Source of the DNA: an uncultured Prevotellaceae bacterium
Lineage (GTDB): Bacteria; Bacteroidota; Bacteroidia; Bacteroidales; Bacteroidaceae
Assembly: GCA_902762325.1 (NCBI GenBank)
Contig: CACWNV010000016.1
Span: 1-64,000, forward strand
Reading direction: 5' to 3'
Length of the DNA stretch: 64,000 nucleotides
Made by a program: the position numbers and the translations under genes
In this document: piece after piece, positions 26,700 to 35,041 of the stretch
Layout: each line of letters starts with the position of its first letter
Numbering within the stretch: position 1 is the stretch's first letter
The notes under the pieces: model-generated
The model's database searches: none
The model's input: the letters and a program-made list of their open reading frames with translations, nothing else
Told to the model about the DNA's origin: nothing

Positions 26700-27935
26700 A
26701 TGAGATACAACACAGCAACACTGAGCAACGGGCTGCGCGTCATTCACCGAATGAGCGACTCTCCCGTGGTGTATTGCGGCTACCAGATAGCAGCAGGGAC
26801 ACGAAATGAAGAAAAAGGTGCGGAAGGTCTGGCGCACTTCTGCGAGCATCTTACCTTCAAAGGAACGCGTCGGCGCACGGCTTTGCAGATACTGAGTCAT
26901 CTGGAGAGCGTGGGAGGCGACCTGAACGCATTCACCACGAAAGAGTCTACGACATTCTATGCAGCCATCCCGCGCGAGCATACAATGCGAGCCGTCGATC
27001 TGCTGACGGACATTGTCTTCGACAGCATCTTCCCACAGCACGAAATAGAAAAGGAGGCTGAAGTGGTGTGCGATGAGATAGAAAGCTACAACGACTCGCC
27101 CATCGAACTCATCTACGATGAATTCGAAAACCTGCTGTTTCAGGGACACCCGTTAGGGCATAGCATTCTCGGTTCGGCAGAAAACGTCAGGCGGTTTACC
27201 ACGGAGGATGCCCTGCGGTTTACCCGTCGCTACTATCGTCCCGACAATGCCGTGTTCTTTGCCTACGGCAACCTGAACTTTGAACAACTGAAGAAAAAGT
27301 TAGAGAGATTGTCAAAAGACATTCCTCCTTCAACCGTCACACCTCCCACGTCCTCCGTCAAAACTCCTACGTCCTCCATCATAATTCCTCCTTCCACCAT
27401 CATAGAAAAGCATACTCACCAGGCACACGTGATGACGGGATGTGTCGCCTACCCCATCGGTCATCCCGACAGGATTGCCCTGTATCTGCTCAACAACATG
27501 CTGGGAGGACCGGGCATGAGTGCACGGCTGAATGTCATCCTGCGTGAACGGCACGGGCTGGTCTATACGGTAGAGAGTTCGATGGTCAGCTATGGGGACA
27601 CCGGTATCTGGAACATCTATTTCGGCTGCGACCCGCACGACGTGTCACGGTGCCTTCGACTGATCCGACGGGAACTGAATCGTCTGATGCACAATCCGCT
27701 TACAGTTCGGCAGTTGAATGCAGCCAAGCGGCAGATCAAGGGACAGATTAGCATCGCCTGTGACAATAGGGAACAGTTTGCCCTTGACTTCAGCAAGAGC
27801 TACCTGTTCAATGGAAAGGAAAGGAATATCGAGGAGCTTTACCGGCAGATAGACGCCATCACGCCCGAACAGATACACAAAGTTGCAAACGAACTGTTCG
27901 AGGAGCATCATCTCAAGACACTGATCATTCAATGA
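26700..27935 (+). CDS. M16 family zinc peptidase (pitrilysin/MPP-like)
   Basis: About 411 residues, the usual size of a single-unit M16B peptidase. The inverted zinc motif H46-F-C-E49-H50 lies in 'GLAHFCEHLTFKG', with the third ligand E126 in 'EVVCDEIESYNDS'. The C-terminal half has 'LLNNMLGGPGMSARLN' and 'GLVYTVESSM', the glycine-rich and R/Y elements of the family. Between the two halves (~residues 208-240) is a low-complexity Pro/Thr/Ser insert made of repeated 'PPSTV/PTSSV' units, unusual for this family. No signal peptide is seen with the ATG chosen. The gene overlaps the convergent thioesterase gene by 7 bases. Confidence 0.9.
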   Translation: MRYNTATLSNGLRVIHRMSDSPVVYCGYQIAAGTRNEEKGAEGLAHFCEHLTFKGTRRRTALQILSHLESVGGDLNAFTTKESTTFYAAIPREHTMRAVDLLTDIVFDSIFPQHEIEKEAEVVCDEIESYNDSPIELIYDEFENLLFQGHPLGHSILGSAENVRRFTTEDALRFTRRYYRPDNAVFFAYGNLNFEQLKKKLERLSKDIPPSTVTPPTSSVKTPTSSIIIPPSTIIEKHTHQAHVMTGCVAYPIGHPDRIALYLLNNMLGGPGMSARLNVILRERHGLVYTVESSMVSYGDTGIWNIYFGCDPHDVSRCLRLIRRELNRLMHNPLTVRQLNAAKRQIKGQISIACDNREQFALDFSKSYLFNGKERNIEELYRQIDAITPEQIHKVANELFEEHHLKTLIIQ

Positions 27936-28330
27936 AGATAAGGCGCAAAAGCCTCATCGTATTCTGAACTGTCGCCTAACCTGCCATTGATCAGGCAGAC
28001 CAATTCCACTTTTGCACGGAAGCACAACTTCTCATCGGAAGCACGAAAGAGATCCTGATAAAAGATGTAACGGATGCCTTCCTTGCTCAGGCTAAGCCGG
28101 GAAATAAACTCATCATCGCAACGCAGCGGCACCTTATACTGTAAGCTCATCCGCGCCACAACGGCATCTATGCCCTTGTCATGCAGTTCGGAAAAGCTCA
28201 GCCCGCAATCCTTCAGAAAGAGGTGACGAGTGTGCTCAGTATAATGCAGATAATTGGCATTGTTCACAATCCCCTGAATGTCGCACTCGTAGTCGCGCAC
28301 CTCCATCCTTGTCTCAAAAATATAGTTCAC
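27929..28330 (-). CDS. Acyl-CoA thioesterase, 4HBT hot-dog fold
   Basis: 133 residues with the YbgC/FadM-type signature 'VRDYECDIQGIVNNANYLHYTEHTR', where D17 is the likely catalytic Asp. The single hot-dog domain fills the protein. Such enzymes hydrolyse short- or aryl-acyl-CoA thioesters. The start is GTG, preceded by a good Shine-Dalgarno-like ggagg about 10 bases upstream; an ATG at residue 9 would cut into the fold. A promoter is at 28433-28463, leaving a ~100-base leader. Confidence 0.85.
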   Translation of the reverse strand: MNYIFETRMEVRDYECDIQGIVNNANYLHYTEHTRHLFLKDCGLSFSELHDKGIDAVVARMSLQYKVPLRCDDEFISRLSLSKEGIRYIFYQDLFRASDEKLCFRAKVELVCLINGRLGDSSEYDEAFAPYLH

Positions 28331-28432
28331 TTCTTTTTTCCTCCAGTTAATTCTTTAAATCACCTCAGACATGGATTAGAAGCTACGTCATGAAGGCAGC
28401 TTTGTCACATGTCAATCTGGTTTTTGTTTCTG

Positions 28433-28463
28433 CAAAAATAACAATTTTACTCTGAACCTCAAA
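28433..28463 (-). promoter_or_regulatory. Promoter for the hot-dog thioesterase gene
   Basis: On the minus strand TTTG (28463-28460), a 19-base spacer and TATTTTTG (28440-28433) match the Bacteroidetes consensus. Confidence 0.65.
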
Positions 28464-28500
28464 GCGTTCTGTCCGTTATTCTTCAGAATAGAGACCGCAA

Positions 28501-28557
28501 AAAAGGAGGGGTGTTTCCCTGCCATCGGACTGACAGCGGGAAACACCCCTCTTTTTT
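28501..28557. terminator. Terminator of the 1363-residue secreted protein gene
   Basis: A perfect 13-bp stem (aggggtgtttccc at 28507-28519, gggaaacacccct at 28538-28550) has T-runs on both sides, so it can act on the minus-strand gene and in the other direction. Confidence 0.9.
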
Positions 28558-28585
28558 AGGTTGTTATTTCAGGAAAGAAATGACC

Positions 28586-31500
28586 TTACTTCACTACGAT
28601 CTTCTTGCCATTCACAATGTAGATACCCTTCTGCAGACGGTTTGCGGTGTTCACCTTCACACCATTTACAGTATAGATCTTAGCATTGCTGAGGTCATCA
28701 GCGTTGATGTCACGGATGCCAAGTGTCTCTGCGTCAACGAAGGTGATATCTACCTCTAAGACGACAGCCTTATCATTGTAGACCACACCCCACTTAGCGA
28801 CATACGTGTCACCGACCTTGAAGTTGGTGTCGTGGGCACCTGAATAATCGAACATTCCAGAAGCAGGATCATTGAGCTTCAGGCAGAATCCGGTCACAGC
28901 GGTTCCCCAACCCTCGGCATCTCCATCGATGTTGCGCCATCCGTCAGTGGTGTTAGGAACGAAGTTACCCGTAGTGACATTGACAATGTATGTCTGTGCC
29001 TCAGTGATACTCTCGATACCGAGTGCCTCGCATACCTCAGCCACATCGAATGTCGGAGCCTCACCAACCTGGTCGTAAGCCAATTCAGCCTGCTCCATGT
29101 GAGCGATCTTTATGGTCTTCACGATCTCTGGCTTATACACTGGCTCGACATACTCGATAAAGGTCACGTTGATGGTGTAGACAACGGTCTTCTCGTTGGC
29201 CTGGAGTACCCACTTAGCGGTGAAGGTCTCACCGACGGCAGGAACATTCTCGTTACCCATGTCGCAGATATCGAATGAGCCATCAGGCAGTGCCTGGAAG
29301 AACTTCACGCAGACAGAAGCATTTGATCCCCACATCTGAGCATCACCATCACGGTTGAACCATCCGTCATACGGAGCATAGTCATCAATCAGCGTACCGT
29401 CAGTGACATTCATGATAGATAGCTTAGCATCTGTGATATTCTCGACACCGAGGAATTCGATAGCTTCTGTGAAATCAACCTTCCCTTGCTGTGCGGTATA
29501 TTGCTGACCTACCATACGCTCCACATTGATGGCGAACTCCTTCGTAGTCTCCTCAACCACTTCAGCGATCATCCATTCTGCACGGTCGCCAACCTTAGCC
29601 ACGCTCTTATCAGCATAGCAGGCAGCACCTACGTCAGTACCATCAGTACCAATGCTACCCTTCACCTGATTCAGTGTGTAATAGCCATCGGCAAGAACGG
29701 CAACAGTGATAACGGTCTTCTTGTCAGCAAGAGCAGACATCGTCCAGTTGTTGTTTCCAGCCAGACCGACATACAGTTCACCATCGGTGAGGTAATAGCC
29801 ACCGTCGGTAGGCTCGAATGTCAACGGCTGAGCCTCTTCAGCAAGACGAACGCCAGATGCAGTCACATTGCCCTCCTCATCCTTGTCGGCATAGAGTGAG
29901 AGATACAGACCGCTCTGCTTCTGCTGGAAGGTGTACTTAGCATCAGCCTTCGGCTGAGATGCAGAGGCAGCATAGGTTGCAGCAGCTTCCTTCAGAGCCT
30001 CAATGGCCTGCTGAATATCTTCTACCGTAGCATCGGCATTGTCGTAAACTGCCTGCTGAGCAGCAACAACCTCACTATAAGCATCAACGGCAGTCTGAGG
30101 AATCAGGAAGAGGCCTTCGCCTACACCTGTACGAGCCTCTATCGTAGCATTGGCAGCATCAATAGCAGCCTTCAGCTCTTCCTTGGCAACTCCGGCATTG
30201 TCAGCTGTGGTCAGCAGAGTGGGCTGTGTGAAGCTCATCCACTGATGGGAAGCAGCAGCTTCACCGCCTAATGTAATAGCAACAGGTGTCTCACCGTCGC
30301 TCTCGAAAGCAACATAGCGGTATTCCCATCCACGTCCGTTGCCATTGTTTGCATAAGTGGCATCCTTATCAAATGTACCTGTTCCATCGGTAGCAACACC
30401 AAAGCCAACATCACCCTTTGACGGATAGATGCGCTCAACATCGTTGACCTTCAGATATGCTTTCACATCACTACCGGAAGAAGAACGTCCGGCAACCATC
30501 AATACATACTTACCTGCAGGCAGCGTTACAGAGACTGTGCTGGAGTTAGTCCAACTGTCCTGTCCCCACTGTGCACCCGTCTGCTCATAATAAAGAGAGG
30601 TGCCAGTGCCGTTCCAGTGCTGTCCCTTATTGCTAACGAGACCGCCTTCCCATGAAGAAAGGTCAGGGATAAGAGAAGAACCATTGAGGGTATAGTCAGC
30701 TACTACCTGAGCATACTCAGCTTCCTTCAGCGACTCGATGGCAGATGCAATCTCATCGGCTGTGTATGGAGTTGTCTCGTAAGTCTTGGTGTCAACACCC
30801 AAAGACTTCGCAATAGCGATTTCCTCTTCTAATGCTGCACGCTCATCATCAGAGGCAACAGGAGCATATACAAGGTTCTTGTAAGAGAGCCAGCTGACGT
30901 TGTTACCTTCAAGCACATTGAACTTAACCTGCAGTATTCCGTCTTCGCCAACCTCGCCTACGGCATAGAAGTTACCCAGATAGAACTGAGTGTTAGGAAC
31001 GCTCTCACCGGCAGCTACGTCAACGGGTTCGCCGTCGTTCAGCTGTAATGTGATACCTGTAGCAGGACTGCTCACACCATTCTTTACGCGGGCACGTACC
31101 CATGCACCAATGCGATACTTGCCAGGAGCAACATTCTCCAAGGTAGCTGTGAAGGTCTTGGAACCAAGAGACAGGTCATCACCTGTCCAATACTCAAAGA
31201 ACGGAACAACAAAGTTGGAGCCATCGCTATTTCCTTCAACAGACCACACATTAATATAAAGATCACTGTTGTAATCCGTTGTTCCCCAGGCACTGAGCAG
31301 CAGGTCGTCAACAATGTTTGTCTGATGCCATCCCATAACAGCAGAAGGATCCTCAAGAGCGTTGGCCTCTTCAATGGTCAGAGTTCCGTCATTGTACTTA
31401 GCCAATGTCGTCTCATAAATCTCCTTATATGTATTATAGGCAGCTTCGGTGTAAACATTAGTAGCATCCATCTGAGCCTTCATGGCGTCAAGGGCACCCT

Positions 31501-32677
31501 TAGCCTTGATAGAAGCATTGGCAGCATTGATGGCATTGTTCAGCAACAAGATGGCACTGTTCAGACCTTCCTCTGTCTTCTCAACATCGGCGGTATTGGC
31601 CAATGCATCTGCAAGCATACTGTTAGCGGCAGCACTGATACCCTCAGCATTCTGCAGGCCTTCAGCCTTTGCACGAAGCTCATTAACTGTATTGACAAGA
31701 CTGGAGAACATCACGTCGCCAACCTCTACATCACCATAGTACTTCAACTGGAAATTATCCCAAATACACCACAGTTCAGTGTTCGCTTCATTCTTGGCAC
31801 CCACGACAATTGTTCCGTCTTCTACCTTCACGAATAACGGGCTGATGGTGTACAAGCCGTTGGTGAAAGCAACTGAAGCATCGGACATCGAGTTCTCACT
31901 GCCAGTCTTCACTGGGAACACCTTCGTTTCATCGTTGATATAGAATACCGGCAGGTCCTCTTCATTAGAACCGTCCTGACGATAGAAACCCTGAGCTGTC
32001 AAGGCATACACACCATTAGGTGCACCGCTGATGGTCTGGCTCAACAGGAATGTAGAGTGGAAAGACTCTGCACAGTTGTTGATGTTGTTACCACCAGAAA
32101 GATTCTTATTACCAGCTTCAATAGTCCAGAAGCCTACATCACGGCTATTACGGTTGAAGTTAGCATCCCTGATAAAGAATGTAGCATCCACCGGGTTCTC
32201 GACAGTAGCATTATTCAGGGAAGCAACCATTTCTGCCTCAGAAATAATCTTCCATTGAGCATTTACATTCTCTTTGTCAGAAAGATTCTTTCCAAGCACA
32301 GTCGATCCGGCATAGCCATAAAGATTTGGTCCGTCACCGATGGTGAATACCGTCCCATTGGTCTCAATGGTGAGGTGCTTTGGATTTCCGTTATCCATGT
32401 AGTCGCCTTCAAAATAATAGGCAGTTCCACCATTGCTGGCACGCGACTCCATCGTATAGGTTCCATCTTCCAATTTTGCGAATGTCACATAATCGGGAGA
32501 GGAAACCAGTGAAGCCTGAGTTCCCCAACTGTTACCGACTCCCCAATACTTGTTGCTTCCGACATTGAGAAGGTAATAGTTACCATCCTCAATCTCAGCC
32601 GGCACCCAAGATTGTGCTGAAGCCTGTCCAACCAATACGGCCAATAACATGGCCAACATGAGTTTAAACTGTTTCAT
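28586..32677 (-). CDS. Giant secreted modular T9SS protein with two DUF4859-like domains
   Basis: 1363 residues. Signal peptide 1-21 (GQASAQ). The N-terminal module has 'YYLLNVGSNKYWGVGNSWGTQASL', shared with the 1235-residue protein encoded at 46147-49854. Galactose-binding-like jelly rolls ('FFIRDANFNRNSRDVGFW', 'NGVYALTAQGFYRQDG', 'GKYRIGAWVRARVKNG') alternate with Ala/Glu-rich helical FIVAR-like stretches ('ALDAMKAQMDATNV', 'AAIDAANATIEARTG', 'DIQQAIEALKEAAATY'). Two related C-terminal domains follow ('FLGVENITDAKLSIMNVTDG', 'ALGIESITEAQTYIVNVTTG', each with a 'DGW..DGDA..WG' core) resembling DUF4859. The tail is 'IYTVNGVKVNTANRLQKGIYIVNGKKIVVK'. Probably a cell-surface carbohydrate-binding protein; no catalytic motif recognised. 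Confidence 0.8.
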   Translation of the reverse strand: MKQFKLMLAMLLAVLVGQASAQSWVPAEIEDGNYYLLNVGSNKYWGVGNSWGTQASLVSSPDYVTFAKLEDGTYTMESRASNGGTAYYFEGDYMDNGNPKHLTIETNGTVFTIGDGPNLYGYAGSTVLGKNLSDKENVNAQWKIISEAEMVASLNNATVENPVDATFFIRDANFNRNSRDVGFWTIEAGNKNLSGGNNINNCAESFHSTFLLSQTISGAPNGVYALTAQGFYRQDGSNEEDLPVFYINDETKVFPVKTGSENSMSDASVAFTNGLYTISPLFVKVEDGTIVVGAKNEANTELWCIWDNFQLKYYGDVEVGDVMFSSLVNTVNELRAKAEGLQNAEGISAAANSMLADALANTADVEKTEEGLNSAILLLNNAINAANASIKAKGALDAMKAQMDATNVYTEAAYNTYKEIYETTLAKYNDGTLTIEEANALEDPSAVMGWHQTNIVDDLLLSAWGTTDYNSDLYINVWSVEGNSDGSNFVVPFFEYWTGDDLSLGSKTFTATLENVAPGKYRIGAWVRARVKNGVSSPATGITLQLNDGEPVDVAAGESVPNTQFYLGNFYAVGEVGEDGILQVKFNVLEGNNVSWLSYKNLVYAPVASDDERAALEEEIAIAKSLGVDTKTYETTPYTADEIASAIESLKEAEYAQVVADYTLNGSSLIPDLSSWEGGLVSNKGQHWNGTGTSLYYEQTGAQWGQDSWTNSSTVSVTLPAGKYVLMVAGRSSSGSDVKAYLKVNDVERIYPSKGDVGFGVATDGTGTFDKDATYANNGNGRGWEYRYVAFESDGETPVAITLGGEAAASHQWMSFTQPTLLTTADNAGVAKEELKAAIDAANATIEARTGVGEGLFLIPQTAVDAYSEVVAAQQAVYDNADATVEDIQQAIEALKEAAATYAASASQPKADAKYTFQQKQSGLYLSLYADKDEEGNVTASGVRLAEEAQPLTFEPTDGGYYLTDGELYVGLAGNNNWTMSALADKKTVITVAVLADGYYTLNQVKGSIGTDGTDVGAACYADKSVAKVGDRAEWMIAEVVEETTKEFAINVERMVGQQYTAQQGKVDFTEAIEFLGVENITDAKLSIMNVTDGTLIDDYAPYDGWFNRDGDAQMWGSNASVCVKFFQALPDGSFDICDMGNENVPAVGETFTAKWVLQANEKTVVYTINVTFIEYVEPVYKPEIVKTIKIAHMEQAELAYDQVGEAPTFDVAEVCEALGIESITEAQTYIVNVTTGNFVPNTTDGWRNIDGDAEGWGTAVTGFCLKLNDPASGMFDYSGAHDTNFKVGDTYVAKWGVVYNDKAVVLEVDITFVDAETLGIRDINADDLSNAKIYTVNGVKVNTANRLQKGIYIVNGKKIVVK

Positions 32678-32758
32678 AAGCTGATTGTTGTAAATTAGTT
32701 AGTATAATTATCTATTAATCGTATAATCAAATGTCTCTGTCAACAAAGGATTTATCTG

Positions 32759-32790
32759 CAAATATAGTTGTAAAGTGTGAATATAGCAAA
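32759..32790 (-). promoter_or_regulatory. Promoter of the 1363-residue secreted protein gene
   Basis: On the minus strand TTTG (32790-32787), a 20-base spacer and TATATTTG (32766-32759). It predicts a ~75-base AT-rich leader. Confidence 0.8.
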
Positions 32791-32797
32791 TTTTTCT

Positions 32798-34120
32798 TTA
32801 ATTATTTCTGTTTTTTGCCCATTCCGTTCCTCTTTTCATCCATTCAAAACCGATTCTGCACCGCAGACAGTCCCTATTATCACAATATTTGCTTTTCAAC
32901 TGTATCAGCGCCTGACTGTCACCCGCACAATTAACTTCCAGTCCGCATTGCCGCCACATCCTGATGATATGATTATCTTCGGCCTTCAGTTGTTCCAGAA
33001 AATCGAAGGCACGGTCACAAAGCAAATCATTCATCCTGTGTTGTCCCCACGCAAACAGCATGGGAATGGCTGTGTTAATCAACAGCAACTGGACAGATGA
33101 TGCAGAAAGATGCTTGCCGTTACGATTACTTACAACCCCGAACGCATAATGAGTCTCCCAATAAGGAGTGACAGAAGATCTGAATAAGGATTCCAGTTGC
33201 CGGACATTCGTACACTCAACCAGTTGGCTGAGACTTGTACGATGCTGATAATACAGATGTGCCAGTTGGGAAATCCTGATATGGGGAAAGTTCTGAGGGC
33301 GTAGCCTGAGAAATCGCCAGAGTCTGTAATCCATCGGTTCCATCGAGAATTTGTGTGCCAGATAGAGGTATTCATTTCTTAACTTGTCAAAATATCCTTC
33401 AGCCACCGCATTCTCACGATGACGTTCGGGAATGGCACGGCTGTCAAGAAGTCCGGCCTGCCCCATGAAGATGGCTTCCACCTGAAACAGGTTGTCACGA
33501 TGATGAGCCACCTGGTGCAACGGAACCGTCTTTGCCCATGTCTCAAAAGCATCACTATTGATGCCAAAACCATAGTTTCGAGCCAGAGTAACGAAATAGG
33601 CCGTTTCCCAAGAGCCGTTACATGCCTCGGCTCTCTTGGCAATGGCACTGGTTTTCTGCTCCAGACGTTCCGTCTGCAAGGCACTCATCCAAGAACAGAT
33701 TGTCAGTCGGCTCAATTCAGGAACAATCTTATAACAAGGAGGATAATTATCCGTGCTCAACAGTTCCCGGTAATGTTCCTCCACACGGGAAGGCACCTCA
33801 AGTTGAAACTGGGGAATCAGCCTGCCGTCGGCTGTTCTTACTTCCCTGTTCACTTTCGAACAGACATGCAGCACGACATTGTTATAACTACTATCATTTT
33901 GATGACCATGAAGATACCAGTCGGAAGACCGCTGGTGAATCTCGACATTACCCACCCACAGCGTCCCTCCTATCTTCATCTTAGCATTGAAGAAGTCGGG
34001 ACCAGCATTATGGTTATGCAGTCCCACATCAATGATTTCCAGTTCCTGCCCGTCGGCAGTGTAGAGCTGTCCCAACGGAAAGAGCTTATGCTTCCAGCAA
34101 AAATGCAGCAATAATTCCAT
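32798..34120 (-). CDS. DUF2851 family protein
   Basis: 440 residues matching the Bacteroidetes-specific DUF2851 family throughout. It has 'MELLLHFCWKHKLFP', the conserved 'HNHNAGPDFFNAKMKIGGTLWVGNVEIH' and 'NNVVLHVC' segments near the N-terminus, and a Cys cluster at the very end ('SKYCDNRDCLRCRIGFEW'), which could bind metal. No signal peptide. The biochemical role of the family is unknown; it is near universal in the phylum, and some N-terminal motifs are suggestive of a nuclease-like acid/His set, which is speculation. It is followed by the promoter of the 1363-residue protein, so no operon partner is evident. Confidence 0.88.
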   Translation of the reverse strand: MELLLHFCWKHKLFPLGQLYTADGQELEIIDVGLHNHNAGPDFFNAKMKIGGTLWVGNVEIHQRSSDWYLHGHQNDSSYNNVVLHVCSKVNREVRTADGRLIPQFQLEVPSRVEEHYRELLSTDNYPPCYKIVPELSRLTICSWMSALQTERLEQKTSAIAKRAEACNGSWETAYFVTLARNYGFGINSDAFETWAKTVPLHQVAHHRDNLFQVEAIFMGQAGLLDSRAIPERHRENAVAEGYFDKLRNEYLYLAHKFSMEPMDYRLWRFLRLRPQNFPHIRISQLAHLYYQHRTSLSQLVECTNVRQLESLFRSSVTPYWETHYAFGVVSNRNGKHLSASSVQLLLINTAIPMLFAWGQHRMNDLLCDRAFDFLEQLKAEDNHIIRMWRQCGLEVNCAGDSQALIQLKSKYCDNRDCLRCRIGFEWMKRGTEWAKNRNN

Positions 34121-34228
34121 AGTTTTCAGATTTACAGGTTTGACAGTGCAAAGGTACGAAAAGAAAGAAAAACGAAGAATTATAAATTGATAATTATAAC
34201 CTTATAATAAAGAATATATGTTAATTTA

Positions 34229-34260
34229 TTTGCCTGAATGATGGATTAGGCGTATTTTTG
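34229..34260 (+). promoter_or_regulatory. Promoter of dapB-lepB-wbqC
   Basis: TTTG at 34229-34232, a 20-base spacer and TATTTTTG at 34253-34260, 21 bases before the dapB ATG. Confidence 0.8.
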
Positions 34261-34281
34261 CATCGTTAAATTATAGAATTT

Positions 34282-35037
34282 ATGAAAATAGCACTTATCG
34301 GCTACGGCAAGATGGGCAAGATGATTGAGCAGATAGCCATTGCCCGTGGCCATGAAATCGTAAGCATTATTGATATCGACAATCAGCAAGACTTCGACAG
34401 CGAGGCTTTCGCCTCAGCCGATGTTGCCATTGAGTTCACCAGTCCGACAGCAGCCTATGGCAATTACCTGAAAGCGTTTGCCAAGAACGTAAAAGTAGTG
34501 TCAGGTTCTACAGGTTGGATGAAGGAACATGGCGAGGAAGTGAAGCGCCTGTGCGAGGAGGAAGGAAAGACGCTGTTCTGGGCTTCTAATTTCTCCGTCG
34601 GCGTTGCCATTTTCTCTGCCGTCAACCGTTATCTGGCAAAGATCATGAACAATTTCCCACAATATGAGGTGCTCATGGAAGAGACTCATCATGTGCATAA
34701 GCTTGATGCTCCGAGCGGCACCGCCATCACACTGGCTGAGGAAATCATTGCCGAGCTCGACCGCAAGGATTCATGGATAAAAGGACAACAGCTGCTCGCC
34801 GACGGCACCGTAAGCGGCACCAACGAGGTTGCTTCCAATCAGGTTGCCATCGAGAGCATCCGCCGTGACGAGGTGCCAGGCATCCACTCTGTGGAATACA
34901 ATTCTGAAGCCGACCGCATCATCATCACCCATGATGCCCATTCACGCCGCGGTTTCGCCCTGGGAGCCGTGCTGGCTGCTGAATATGCTGCTGACCACAG
35001 CGGACTGCTGACCATTTCGGACATGTTTAAATTCTAA
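34282..35037 (+). CDS. dapB: 4-hydroxy-tetrahydrodipicolinate reductase
   Basis: 251 residues. N-terminal NAD(P)-binding 'IALIGYGKMGKMIEQIA' (G-x-G-x-M-G type), 'VSGSTGWM', and the catalytic signature 'ETHHVHKLDAPSGTA' with H136/H137 and K140. It reduces hydroxy-tetrahydrodipicolinate to tetrahydrodipicolinate in the diaminopimelate/lysine pathway, in the cytoplasm. First gene of an operon with lepB (4-base gap) and wbqC. Confidence 0.96.
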   Translation: MKIALIGYGKMGKMIEQIAIARGHEIVSIIDIDNQQDFDSEAFASADVAIEFTSPTAAYGNYLKAFAKNVKVVSGSTGWMKEHGEEVKRLCEEEGKTLFWASNFSVGVAIFSAVNRYLAKIMNNFPQYEVLMEETHHVHKLDAPSGTAITLAEEIIAELDRKDSWIKGQQLLADGTVSGTNEVASNQVAIESIRRDEVPGIHSVEYNSEADRIIITHDAHSRRGFALGAVLAAEYAADHSGLLTISDMFKF

Positions 35038-35041
35038 GGAT

